From assembly GCA_030425395.1 (NCBI GenBank), contig JAUIAS010000001.1:124001-188000 (forward strand): a DNA stretch of 64,000 nucleotides, read 5' to 3'. Source of the DNA: Alphaproteobacteria bacterium (lineage in GTDB: Bacteria > Pseudomonadota > Alphaproteobacteria > Rhodobacterales > Rhodobacteraceae). This document shows, piece after piece, positions 26,581 to 35,473 of the stretch. The notes under the pieces are model-generated. The model made no database searches and was not told the DNA's origin. It saw only the letters and a program-made list of their open reading frames with translations. A program made the position numbers and the translations under genes. Every line of letters starts with the position of its first letter. Positions within the stretch are counted from its first letter, which is position 1.

Positions 26581-26952
26581 ATGAGCGAGTTGAACATAAC
26601 CAAGAGCCGCATCTCCAAGGGGGTATGGGAAGGCACTTTATCAGGTCCCGCGACACCCGAGCCAACGATCAAGGTCACTTACCTCGATCAGACTGTGTCA
26701 AACGTCACGATGGCTGCGACAGCAGAGGCCGGAAAGTGGACCTTGAGCGTTCCGATACCGGTGGATGCCATTTCTGACGGTGTCCAGACGTTCTTGATCA
26801 CGAACGCGGCCGATGGCGTACGATTGGCGGATTTCACTCTGATCGCAGGAGAAGCTCTGGCAGACGATATCCGCGCCGAAGTTGAGCTTTTGCGCGCTGA
26901 ACTCGACATGCTCAAAAGAGCGTTTCGCAGACATTGTGCCGAAACAGCCTGA
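26581..26952 (+). CDS. Small conserved hypothetical protein
   Basis: The 123-residue protein follows an AAGGAG ribosome site and the DUF6478-like gene. Residues 1-85 look beta-rich (WEGTLSGPATPEPTIKVTYL), and residues 88-118 form a charged helix with heptad leucines (DIRAEVELLRAELDMLKRAF) that could be a short coiled coil for oligomerisation. I do not recognise the family. Confidence 0.75.
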   Translation: MSELNITKSRISKGVWEGTLSGPATPEPTIKVTYLDQTVSNVTMAATAEAGKWTLSVPIPVDAISDGVQTFLITNAADGVRLADFTLIAGEALADDIRAEVELLRAELDMLKRAFRRHCAETA

Positions 26953-27040
26953 GACGCAAACCCAAGACAAAAATCATCGCATACCCTACCGCGCCCACTC
27001 CAGGCGTGGCGGGAGGTGAGCAGTCCCATCAGAGTATTTG

Positions 27041-27077
27041 AGAAACAAGAAACCCGGCACGTCAAACGCGCCGGGTT
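27041..27077 (-). terminator. Terminator of the gpmI-envC-ctpA operon
   Basis: AACCCGGC at 27051-27058 pairs with GCCGGGTT at 27070-27077. Read on the minus strand it is followed by a T-rich tail (TTTCTTGTTTCTC) and lies 23 bases after the ctpA stop. Confidence 0.8.
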
Positions 27078-27100
27078 CCATGCATAGCCTCGGATCAGGA

Positions 27101-28447
27101 TCAGTCGCGCGGGCTGATCGCGGCCAAACCCTTGAGAATATCAATCGCCACGGCAAGTTGATAATCTTCTTCGCGCAGTTGCGCCGCCTTTTCCGCTTTC
27201 TCGCGGTCGGCTTCGATCTGGCGGATTTCATCTTCGGACAGGCTGTCGTTGTTCAGGCTGCCGCGAAGATCGGCCTCGGACCGGGTGCGCGGTGTGTCCT
27301 CGTCTTCGTTTTCGGTCGCAGGGTTGCGGCGCGGTTGGGCGACAACGATGTTGGGCGAAACGCCCAGCGCCTGAATCGATCGGCCAGACGGAGTGTAATA
27401 CCGTGCTGTGGTCAACCTCATTGCCCCATCCGACCGAAGCGGCATGACAGTTTGCACGGACCCTTTACCAAAGCTTTTCGTGCCAACGACGATTGCGCGG
27501 CGGTGATCCTGAAGCGCACCGGCGACAATTTCTGACGCGGACGCAGACCCACCGTTGATCAACACAACAATCGGCTTGCCCTCGGCCAGATCACCTTCGG
27601 TGGCATTGAAACGTTCGCCGTCCGCAGGATCACGGCCACGGGTGCTGACGATCTCACCTTTGTCCAGGAAGGCATCGGACACACGAATGGCTTGCGTGAG
27701 AAGACCACCGGGGTTGTTGCGCAGGTCAAGAACGATCCCGTTGACATTGTCCATACCACCGAGTTCCTCAACCTGCTTTGCAAGGCCCGCTTCGAGGTTG
27801 GGTGTCGTCTGGTCATTGAAGGTCGTCACGCGCAGGATCACCGTATTGCCTTCGGTGCGCGTGCGTACAGCTGTCAGCTTGATCGTGTCACGGGTTATGG
27901 TCACGTCGAACGGTTCCGTTTCCCCTTCGCGCACGACGGTAATGACGATTTCCGATCCAATCGGGCCACGCATCAGTTCCACCGCCGCATCAAGGGTCAG
28001 GCCAAGGATGCTTTCGCCATCAACATGGGTGATGAAATCGCCGGATTCGATACCGGCCTCATCCGCCGGGGTTCCGTCGATGGGCGAGACCACTTTGACA
28101 AAGCCGTCTTCCTGTGTGACTTCGATACCCAATCCACCGAATTCACCCCTTGTTTGCACTCGCATCGCTGCGGCGTCGTCGGGCGACAGGTAGCTTGAGT
28201 GTGGGTCAAGCGATGTCAGCATACCGTCGATGGCGGCCTCGATCAGGTCAGCGGCATCGACCTCTTCCACGTATTGCGCGCGGATTCGTTCGAAAATATC
28301 GCCAAACAGGTCGAGTTGTTCATAGACCTTTGAGTTGCGCGCGTTTTCCTGGGCAAGCAGCGGACCAGCAACCTGTGTTGTGGCAATGACCCCCGACACG
28401 ATACCAGCCAACGCGACGATCACGAAATTCTTCATAAAGTTATCCAT
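27101..28447 (-). CDS. ctpA: C-terminal processing protease, S41 family
   Basis: The 448-residue periplasmic protease has an N-terminal signal or anchor (about 5-32), a PDZ domain near 95-185 opening at GEFGGLGIEV, and the S41 core. The catalytic dyad is Ser303 in NGGSASASE and Lys328 in GTKSFGKGS. CtpA-type enzymes trim or degrade envelope proteins, including cell-wall hydrolases, which fits its neighbour envC. The C-terminal 70 residues are acidic and helical. It overlaps envC by 8 bases. Confidence 0.95.
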   Translation of the reverse strand: MDNFMKNFVIVALAGIVSGVIATTQVAGPLLAQENARNSKVYEQLDLFGDIFERIRAQYVEEVDAADLIEAAIDGMLTSLDPHSSYLSPDDAAAMRVQTRGEFGGLGIEVTQEDGFVKVVSPIDGTPADEAGIESGDFITHVDGESILGLTLDAAVELMRGPIGSEIVITVVREGETEPFDVTITRDTIKLTAVRTRTEGNTVILRVTTFNDQTTPNLEAGLAKQVEELGGMDNVNGIVLDLRNNPGGLLTQAIRVSDAFLDKGEIVSTRGRDPADGERFNATEGDLAEGKPIVVLINGGSASASEIVAGALQDHRRAIVVGTKSFGKGSVQTVMPLRSDGAMRLTTARYYTPSGRSIQALGVSPNIVVAQPRRNPATENEDEDTPRTRSEADLRGSLNNDSLSEDEIRQIEADREKAEKAAQLREEDYQLAVAIDILKGLAAISPRD

Positions 28448-29582
28448 CCTTGTCGGTTTTGAACCACGTTTCCGGGTCCACAGGGCCCTTGCCCTCTCTC
28501 ACCTCTATATAGAGCGTTTCTGAGCGCTCAGTTCCAGTGCCTTCACCGCTTGTTGAAACGATCTCGCCCAATTCTGGGTCTGCACCGCCCATCAGACCGA
28601 CCGGCGCACCCTTGGCGACGACTTCGCCAACCTCTCCGAACACCTGATCAAGGCCCGAAAAAACCAAAAGTGTTTCGGGTTCGGGTTCGAGAATCACGAC
28701 ATTCCCGAAATCAAGAAGCGGCCCCATGTAGCGGATCGTCGCCGCCGAAGGTGCTGTAACCAGCGCGCGGGGGCGGGTGGCCAACAGAATTCCTTTGCGT
28801 GCTATCCCGGCCGCGTCCTTCTCTCCGGCCCGGCGGATTACCACGCCCAGCGCTGGCAATGGCAGGTTTCCCTTATCCAAGTCCACCGCAGAGGGTGCAG
28901 GCCCGATATCGCCATCCAGGGCGATCTGGCCCAGACCACTGGCAAAAGCGTCAAGTGTTTCTGTCGATGAAATCAGGATCGCGGTGCGCACAGGATCTTG
29001 CGTGAACCGACGCGGCAAATCGGTTCGATCCGCAACCGCTTGGCTCAGTTCTGTGCGGGCCTGTTGAACGCCAGCCAAGCCGTCTGCAAGCGTTTGTGCC
29101 GCGCTTTGCTGCAACAGCCGCAGAGTGTGCACCTCGTCCAGATCGCGGCGCAATGCCTCGGCGCGGGCATCAAGAACCGGCACGATTTCAGACAGGATCA
29201 TACCGGATCGCGCGCTGCCGAGTGGTCCGTCGGGATGCAGCATCAGGACCGGTGCCGGGGCTACGGCTATTCCTTGCAAGGCACCCAACAGCGCCCCGAT
29301 GTCTTGTTCGCGGGCGCGCAAGTGCGCCGCCAGTTGCGCCTCGCGGAGCGATGCACGGCGCAATCCGTCACGCATCGCAGCAAGCCCGGCCTCATAGGCG
29401 CGCACCGTCTGAGTAAGCGCGCGAACCCTGTCGCGGGTGCCGTCGGCCTCCTGCAACGCAACGGCTGCATCTTCGATCTGCCGAGCCGCAGCGCGTGCGG
29501 CATCAACAGGGCTAGCCGCTTGCGCCATAAGGGCGCCGGGCATCAGCAGAGCAACCAAAAATGCGAAGACGCGCAGAATCAT
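28440..29582 (-). CDS. envC: Murein hydrolase activator, EnvC-like (LytM/M23 domain)
   Basis: The 380-residue secreted protein has a signal peptide (MLRV-type start, cleavage near AQA at 20-22), a long alanine/arginine-rich coiled coil at about 25-215, and a C-terminal LytM fold from about 265 (GILLATRPRALVTAPS, YMGPLLDFGNVVILEPE). The peptidase zinc residues HxGxD/HxH are not seen, as in EnvC, which activates amidases rather than cutting itself. It is coupled to gpmI by ATGA and to ctpA by an 8-base overlap. Confidence 0.9.
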   Translation of the reverse strand: MILRVFAFLVALLMPGALMAQAASPVDAARAAARQIEDAAVALQEADGTRDRVRALTQTVRAYEAGLAAMRDGLRRASLREAQLAAHLRAREQDIGALLGALQGIAVAPAPVLMLHPDGPLGSARSGMILSEIVPVLDARAEALRRDLDEVHTLRLLQQSAAQTLADGLAGVQQARTELSQAVADRTDLPRRFTQDPVRTAILISSTETLDAFASGLGQIALDGDIGPAPSAVDLDKGNLPLPALGVVIRRAGEKDAAGIARKGILLATRPRALVTAPSAATIRYMGPLLDFGNVVILEPEPETLLVFSGLDQVFGEVGEVVAKGAPVGLMGGADPELGEIVSTSGEGTGTERSETLYIEVREGKGPVDPETWFKTDKDG

Positions 29583-31096
29583 GTGAGCAGGCTTTGCCCC
29601 GTCATTTCTGCAGGTTGATCCAGCCCCATGAGGGCAAGCACCGTCGGTGCCAGATCGGACAGGCGACCTTCTCGCAGCGCGACGCCTTCGGGGCCATTCA
29701 CAAGAATGACCGGAACTGGGTTGAGGGTATGCGCCGTGTGCGGACCACCACTTTCAGGATCCACCATGACTTCGCAATTTCCGTGGTCGGCAGTGACAAG
29801 CATCGCGCCCCCCGCATCTCTGAGGGCGGCAATTGCCCGCCCCAATCCCCGATCGACCGCCTCACAAGCTTTCATGGCCGCGGAAAGGTCACCGGTATGA
29901 CCGACCATATCGGGGTTGGCGAAATTCACCACGATCAAATCATACCCATCTTGGATCGCAGCGACGAGCGCGTCTGTCACCTCGCCCGCCGACATTTCGG
30001 GCTGCTGATCATAAGTGGCCACGTTCGGGGATTTCGGCATGTGGCGGTCTTCGCCGGGTTCCGGGGTTTCCTTGCCGCCATTCAGGAAAAATGTGACGTG
30101 GGGATATTTCTCGGTCTCGGCCAAGCGAAACTGGCGCAGACCTTTGGATGCGACCCATGCGCCCAACGTATTCACAATCTCGGCCTTTGGATAAACCGTC
30201 GTCATGTAACGGCTGTGTGAATCGGAATATTCCACCATACCCATCAACGCGGCAAGCTTGGGGCGCGGGCCGGTGTCGAACCCGTCGAAATCCGGGGCAC
30301 CGATCGCTGCGAGGATTTCGCGGGCGCGGTCGGCCCGAAAGTTAAGACAGAACACCCCGTCGCCATCGCGCACACCTTCATACCCGGGTAGAACGGTGGC
30401 CCCGATGAATTCGTCTGTTTCGCTTTGCTCATAGGCGGCTGTGATGGCGGCATGTGCCGTCATGGCGCGGCGGCCCTTTGCGTTGATCATGGCGTCGTAA
30501 GCCTCAGATACACGCCCCCAGCGATTGTCACGATCCATTGCGAAATAGCGGCCCGTGACGGTCACAACGCGCGCCCCTTCAGGCAAGTTTTCTTCCAGTT
30601 CGCCAAGATAACCATAAGCGGATTTCGGGGCCACATCGCGACCGTCGGTCATGGCATGGATAGCCACTGGCACACCCGCTGACGTGATCGCCTGCGCGGC
30701 GGCCAGAATATGCGTCAGGTGCCCATGCACGCCTCCGTCCGAAACAAGTCCCAACAGATGCGCGGTGCCGCCAGTGGCCTTGAGCGTGCCAATGAACTCC
30801 AGAAGAGTCGCATTTTCAAAGAAGCTTCCGTCTTCGATGGCCAGATCAATCTGCCCCAGATCCATTGCCACGACACGGCCGGCGCCGATGTTTGTATGGC
30901 CAACCTCGGAATTGCCCATCTGGCCAGTGGGCAGACCCACGTCAGGACCATGCGTGATCAGGCGGGCATGAGGGCTTTGGGAAAAAATATTATCGAAATT
31001 AGGGGTCTGCGCCAAAGCGGGCGCATTTGCCTTGCTATCATCCGACAGCCCCCAACCATCGAGAATACACAGGACCACGGGCTTGGGTGCGGACAT
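29579..31096 (-). CDS. gpmI: 2,3-bisphosphoglycerate-independent phosphoglycerate mutase
   Basis: The 505-residue glycolytic enzyme interconverts 3- and 2-phosphoglycerate with two Mn ions. Metal and phosphoserine motifs are ILDGWG with Asp13, GNSEVGH with Ser63, and ANPDMVGHTG and TADHGNCE in the second half. AAAGG precedes its start by 7 bases. In alphaproteobacteria gpmI commonly precedes envC and ctpA, as here, although the functions differ. Confidence 0.97.
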   Translation of the reverse strand: MSAPKPVVLCILDGWGLSDDSKANAPALAQTPNFDNIFSQSPHARLITHGPDVGLPTGQMGNSEVGHTNIGAGRVVAMDLGQIDLAIEDGSFFENATLLEFIGTLKATGGTAHLLGLVSDGGVHGHLTHILAAAQAITSAGVPVAIHAMTDGRDVAPKSAYGYLGELEENLPEGARVVTVTGRYFAMDRDNRWGRVSEAYDAMINAKGRRAMTAHAAITAAYEQSETDEFIGATVLPGYEGVRDGDGVFCLNFRADRAREILAAIGAPDFDGFDTGPRPKLAALMGMVEYSDSHSRYMTTVYPKAEIVNTLGAWVASKGLRQFRLAETEKYPHVTFFLNGGKETPEPGEDRHMPKSPNVATYDQQPEMSAGEVTDALVAAIQDGYDLIVVNFANPDMVGHTGDLSAAMKACEAVDRGLGRAIAALRDAGGAMLVTADHGNCEVMVDPESGGPHTAHTLNPVPVILVNGPEGVALREGRLSDLAPTVLALMGLDQPAEMTGQSLLT

Positions 31097-31099
31097 CGG

Positions 31100-31180
31100 T
31101 CAACCTTTACAGACTTTGGATTTGTCGCCCTTGTAGCGACAGCTGCGTTGGATTTGAAGCGTGGCAATTGGCGCGCTCAT
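31100..31180 (-). CDS. Possible 26-residue peptide between dnaE2 and gpmI
   Basis: An ATG at 31178-31180 overlaps the dnaE2 stop as ATGA and opens a 26-codon frame that ends 3 bases before the gpmI ATG. The peptide contains CRYKGDKSKVCKG, two cysteines in a lysine-rich setting. A ribosome site is poor because the nearest AGG abuts the ATG. It may be a real coupled peptide or chance; I recognise no family. Confidence 0.2.
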   Translation of the reverse strand: MSAPIATLQIQRSCRYKGDKSKVCKG

Positions 31181-34059
31181 TCCTGTCGCGGCTGTGGTGT
31201 CAACAAAGAACGCAACAGCGCAACGGGATGGGCACGCAGCGACAGACGCAAGCTTACGTAGTCTTCGACCACCTCTTCGCCAAGGGTCATGCGCGGCAGG
31301 TATGCTGTGGGTTCATCAATGCCTTCGCCATCCATGTCCCCCGCAAACAGCGGCAAGGGCGCGTTCCCACCAATGGCCTTGGCCTCCCACAGGGCGGCGC
31401 GCCGGGTCAGGCCAAGCCCGGCAAAGGCATCCGCTTCGGCCAGTCGCGCAAGGGTGCGTGGCGCGATTCCGGCCCTGCGCCAGACATCACGCACAGACGG
31501 ATACCCGTTGCCACGCGCCGCCGCGATCCATGACGCATCCGCCTCGGCCAACCCCTTGATCTGGCGAAAACCAAGACGCAGTGCCAGTGCCCCGGTCGCA
31601 TCAGTTTCCATACGATTGTCCCATGTGCTTGCATTGATGCACACCGGCAGAACCGTCACCCCATGATCGCGTGCATCGCGCACGATCTGAGCCGGAGCAT
31701 AAAACCCCATTGGCTGAGAATTCAGCAGTGCACAGGCAAAAATGCCTGGATGGTGACACTTGAGCCATGCGCTCGCATAGACCAGCAACGCAAAGGACGC
31801 CGCGTGGCTTTCGGGAAACCCGTAAGATCCGAACCCTTCTATCTGGGCAAAACAACGCTCCGAGAAATCGGCATCATAGCCATTGCGTTGCATACCCTTT
31901 AGGAAAAGCGCCCGAAATTCACTGACATTGCCGTGTTTCTTGAATGTCGCAAGGGACCGGCGCAGGCGATCGGCCTGATCAGGGCTAAAGCCCGCACCCA
32001 CGATGGCGATTTGCATCGCCTGTTCCTGAAACAATGGCACGCCCAGCGTCTTACCCAGAACCGCGCCTAGCGCATCGGATGGAAACGAAACCGGTTCTTC
32101 CCCATTACGGCGGCGAATATAGGGGTGAACCATATCACCCTGGATAGGGCCGGGCCGGATAATGGCGACCTCGATCACGAGATCATAGAAATTGCGCGGC
32201 TTCATGCGGGGCAGGAAATTCATCTGCGCACGGCTTTCCACCTGGAAGACTCCGATGCTGTCGGCCCGGCACAACATATCGTAAACGCGCGGATCCTCGG
32301 GGGGCAGCGTAGCCAGATCGAAATCGGCACCATGGTGTTGACGGACAAGATCGAATGCCTTGCGGATACATGTCAGCATGCCAAGGCTCAACACATCGAC
32401 CTTGAGAATACCAAGCGTGTCGATATCGTCCTTGTCCCAGCAGATGACCGTTCGGTCCTCCATCGCCGCGTTTTCGATAGGCACCAGTTCGTCAAGCCGC
32501 CCTTCGGTAATAATGAACCCGCCGACATGCTGAGACAGGTGGCGCGGAAATCCCACGATTTCATGCACAAGCTCAAGCGTCTGGCGCAGCCGCCGGTCCT
32601 GCGGGTCCAGTCCGATCTCGGCAACGCGCCGGGCTTCGATCCCCTTGGTCGAAAAGAACCCCCAAAGCTGAGACGACAATGCGCTGATGGTGTCATCGGT
32701 CAATCCCATCGCGCGCCCCACCTCGCGGATGGCCCGCTTGCCCCGGTAATGGATCACTGTTGCGCACAAACCCGCGCGATGCCGCCCGTAGCGTTCGTAA
32801 ATATGCTGGATGACTTCTTCGCGGCGTTCATGTTCGAAATCCACGTCGATGTCGGGTGGCTCATCCCGCGCCTCGGATACAAATCGCTCAAAAACCATGG
32901 TGCCGATTTCGGGCGAGACCGAGGTAACACCAAGGCAATAACACACCACCGAATTGGCCGCAGATCCGCGCCCCTGACATAAAATGCCACGCGACCGGGC
33001 AAAGGCCACCACATCGTGCACTGTCAGGAAATACGGTGCATAGCCCAGCTTGCCAATCAGACGCAATTCGTGGGCAAGCAGGTCGTGCACACGCGGCGGC
33101 GCGCCGGACGGATATCGCCAACGCAATCCTTCGCGCGCCAACCGGGCAAGGCGGGCATCCGGGGTTTCTCCTTCTAGCGCCTCGGACGGGTATTCATAGC
33201 GCAACATATCAAGCGAAAAGGACAAGCCGTCTGCGAGGCGCGCGGCATTGGCCACGGCCTGCGGATACATCGCGAAAAGGCGCACCATCTCGGACCCAGA
33301 ACGCATCCGCTGTTCGCCATTGGCGCGGGCATCTCGGCCCAATTCATCCACCCGCCGCCCAATGCGAATCGCCGTCAACACATCGGCCATGCGGCGACGG
33401 CGCGCATGGTGCATGATGGGTGCCGCGCTGGCCACCACCGGCAATCCCAACACAGTAGCGCGCGCGGCAACATGGGCAAAGCGGTCCGTATCCTGCCCGT
33501 CATATTCGGGTGCCAACAGCACATGCAGCGCGTTACGCATTGCCTTAGGGAAGGACCGCGCCACACGTTCCCAACCCGGCGCAGGCCACAAAAGCAAAAC
33601 CAACCCGTCAGGAAACTCCAGCAAATCGGACAGCGACAGACGGCAGGTGCCTTTCCTGGCCCTGAGCCGCCCCGCCGACAGGATGCGGCACAAGCTTGCC
33701 CAGCCTTGCCGATCGCGCGGCAAAACGGTGATCGGCGGCGCGTCGTCGAAAACCAGACGTGCGGCAGGTAACAAGCACGGCGACGCATAAACAGGAAATG
33801 AGACAGCAGGCGGCGCGATATGCGCGGGTCGGGGCGGACCTATGGGATCGTTCGCCGCATCCCACGCGCGCCGCTCTGCCACCAATCGCGCAATGCGCCG
33901 GGCCTCGGCATGCGCCCGCACGATCCCGGCGACCGAATTGTCATCGGCGATAGCCACCGCCGTGATGTCCAATTCTGCCGCACGCGCCATGAATTCCTCG
34001 GGGTGGGAGGCCCCGGTGAGAAAGGTGAAATTCGATTTGGCTGACAGTTCCGCAAACAT
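31177..34059 (-). CDS. dnaE2: Error-prone DNA polymerase III alpha subunit, short form
   Basis: The 960-residue translesion polymerase (ImuC/DnaE2) has an N-terminal PHP-like domain (SNFTFLTGASHPEEF at 9-23) and the C-family polymerase core with EPPDIDVDFEHERR carrying catalytic aspartates. The helix-hairpin-helix region lies near 830-880. It stops at LTPQPRQE just after the segment SLRLSLRAHPVALLR, so the usual C-terminal OB-fold is missing; family members commonly exceed 1000 residues. A near-consensus SOS box lies 14 bases upstream. The usual partners imuA and imuB are not in this window. Activity is probable but unproven. Confidence 0.92.
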   Translation of the reverse strand: MFAELSAKSNFTFLTGASHPEEFMARAAELDITAVAIADDNSVAGIVRAHAEARRIARLVAERRAWDAANDPIGPPRPAHIAPPAVSFPVYASPCLLPAARLVFDDAPPITVLPRDRQGWASLCRILSAGRLRARKGTCRLSLSDLLEFPDGLVLLLWPAPGWERVARSFPKAMRNALHVLLAPEYDGQDTDRFAHVAARATVLGLPVVASAAPIMHHARRRRMADVLTAIRIGRRVDELGRDARANGEQRMRSGSEMVRLFAMYPQAVANAARLADGLSFSLDMLRYEYPSEALEGETPDARLARLAREGLRWRYPSGAPPRVHDLLAHELRLIGKLGYAPYFLTVHDVVAFARSRGILCQGRGSAANSVVCYCLGVTSVSPEIGTMVFERFVSEARDEPPDIDVDFEHERREEVIQHIYERYGRHRAGLCATVIHYRGKRAIREVGRAMGLTDDTISALSSQLWGFFSTKGIEARRVAEIGLDPQDRRLRQTLELVHEIVGFPRHLSQHVGGFIITEGRLDELVPIENAAMEDRTVICWDKDDIDTLGILKVDVLSLGMLTCIRKAFDLVRQHHGADFDLATLPPEDPRVYDMLCRADSIGVFQVESRAQMNFLPRMKPRNFYDLVIEVAIIRPGPIQGDMVHPYIRRRNGEEPVSFPSDALGAVLGKTLGVPLFQEQAMQIAIVGAGFSPDQADRLRRSLATFKKHGNVSEFRALFLKGMQRNGYDADFSERCFAQIEGFGSYGFPESHAASFALLVYASAWLKCHHPGIFACALLNSQPMGFYAPAQIVRDARDHGVTVLPVCINASTWDNRMETDATGALALRLGFRQIKGLAEADASWIAAARGNGYPSVRDVWRRAGIAPRTLARLAEADAFAGLGLTRRAALWEAKAIGGNAPLPLFAGDMDGEGIDEPTAYLPRMTLGEEVVEDYVSLRLSLRAHPVALLRSLLTPQPRQE

Positions 34060-34072
34060 GCGAAAGCATTAT

Positions 34073-34087
34073 ATTCACGTTTTGTTC
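34073..34087 (-). promoter_or_regulatory. Candidate LexA (SOS) box of dnaE2
   Basis: On the gene strand the site reads GAAC, seven bases, GAAT; the alphaproteobacterial LexA consensus is the direct repeat GTTC-N7-GTTC (reverse complement GAAC-N7-GAAC), so one base differs. It lies 14 bases before the dnaE2 start, where repression would be effective. Confidence 0.55.
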
Positions 34088-34132
34088 TTTTTCGAGTCGG
34101 AACCGCAGAGTCCGGAAGATTCATAAAAAAAA

Positions 34133-35071
34133 TTATTCTGCCCGTGACCCCGTCAGCGACAAAAACACGTCCTCGAGGTGTGGCTCTTCTGTTCGGATAT
34201 CTCGAATCGAAATACCCGCCTTCTGAACCGCATCCAGCAAGACTTCGGCCGGAGTTTCACTCCGCCTATAGGACAACTCGATCGCCCCGTCGGCACGACG
34301 CGCGACACCCACACCAGGAATATCTGGCAATGTCGTCACCGGGCCTGCTGGCTGGATCACCAGCGTCTTGGCATCAAGGCTTCCCAACAGGTTTTCGGTA
34401 CTGTCGCGGGCCACCACGCTGCCTTTGTTGATGATGGCGATTTCATCGCACATCTCTTCGGCCTCTTCGAGGTAATGCGTGGTAAGGATAATCGTCATCC
34501 CGTGATCTCGGTTCAGCTTGCGCACATTTTCCCAAAGCATCTGACGCAATTCGATATCGACACCCGCAGTAGGTTCATCCAGAACAAGGATATGCGGCGC
34601 GTGCACCAAAGCCTTGCCCAGCAACAAACGCCGCCGCATCCCCCCAGACAGCGTCCGCGCATAGGCATCGGCCTTGTCTGTCAAACCAATCATGGCAAGG
34701 ATTTCATCACTGCGCCGCCGGGATTTAGGAACACCATAAAGCCCGGCCTGAACCTCAAGCGCGGCACGCGGCGCAAAAAACGGATCAAGGTTCAATTCCT
34801 GCGGCATCACGCCAATGGAAGCCCGAGACTGCCGCGGGTTCACGTCCTGATCGAACCCCCAGATTTCCACACTGCCGGCGGTTTTCGACACCAGACCGGC
34901 CATGATGTTGATCAACGTGGACTTGCCCGCCCCATTGGGGCCAAGCAATCCAAAGACCGATCCGCGCGGCACGGCCAGGTCAATTCCGTCCAATGCCCGT
35001 TTGGCCGGTTGCCCGCGCCCGCCGCCATAGATCTTGGTCAGACCCGATATTCGAATAGCGTCCTGTGTCAC
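34133..35071 (-). CDS. ABC transporter ATP-binding protein (DrrA/CcmA-like)
   Basis: The 312-residue ATPase has Walker A GPNGAGKS at 44-51, signature TLSGGMRRRLLL, Walker B ILVLDEPTAGVD and a switch His in LTTHYLEEAEEM, all intact. The C-terminal 80 residues match the DUF4162-type tail of drug or polysaccharide exporters. A GTG at 35069-35071 after AAGGGGCAGG is the likely start; a GTG at 35128 is the alternative. No permease gene is next to it, so its partner must lie elsewhere. It ends 73 bases upstream of dnaE2. Confidence 0.9.
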   Translation of the reverse strand: MTQDAIRISGLTKIYGGGRGQPAKRALDGIDLAVPRGSVFGLLGPNGAGKSTLINIMAGLVSKTAGSVEIWGFDQDVNPRQSRASIGVMPQELNLDPFFAPRAALEVQAGLYGVPKSRRRSDEILAMIGLTDKADAYARTLSGGMRRRLLLGKALVHAPHILVLDEPTAGVDIELRQMLWENVRKLNRDHGMTIILTTHYLEEAEEMCDEIAIINKGSVVARDSTENLLGSLDAKTLVIQPAGPVTTLPDIPGVGVARRADGAIELSYRRSETPAEVLLDAVQKAGISIRDIRTEEPHLEDVFLSLTGSRAE

Positions 35072-35172
35072 CCTGCCCCTTGCCCCCGAATTGACGTTGG
35101 CCCATAAACGCTGCGACCCAGACCTCACCTAAATCATGCGCCGCGACGCGGCAACCAGAAGGACATACGGTG

Positions 35173-35355
35173 ATGACACCAGACGCACCTGAAACCAAAA
35201 CCGTGGACAGCTATCGCATCGCCTGCGACGGCGGTGAAGGCGCGCTCGGCCACCCCCGCGTATGGCTGAGCATTCCGGCAGACCAAGGTTGGATCGAGTG
35301 TCCGTATTGTGATTGCAAATTCATCCACAAGGACGCAGTCACCGACGCTGAGTAA
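35173..35355 (+). CDS. Zinc-finger domain protein (zf-CHCC family)
   Basis: The 60-residue protein carries the CHCC zinc site: Cys in YRIACDGG, His in ALGHPRVWL, and the pair in [10 protein letters not shown]. Relatives include the mitochondrial complex I subunit NDUFS6, and bacterial stand-alone copies may help complex I assembly. AAGGA lies 9 bases upstream; a GTG at 35170 is an in-frame alternative. The gene is a single small unit, divergent from the ABC ATPase. Confidence 0.9.
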   Translation: MTPDAPETKTVDSYRIACDGGEGALGHPRVWLSIPADQGWIECPYCDCKFIHKDAVTDAE

Positions 35356-35443
35356 ACGCGTCGTCCACGCACATGGCATTGCGCCATTGCGTTTCCGGCA
35401 ACCGTTGCCGCAAATTCTATTCTGTATAGAGATGCGCAGAGAA

Positions 35444-35467
35444 CTCGGGCCTTTTACATGGCCCGAG
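35444..35467 (-). terminator. Hairpin after the VPEID-CTERM gene
   Basis: CTCGGGCC and GGCCCGAG pair perfectly around an 8-base loop. Read on the minus strand it lies just after the stop of the 35474-35704 gene and is followed by TTCTCT, a weak T tract. Confidence 0.65.
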
Positions 35468-35473
35468 CAAAGA

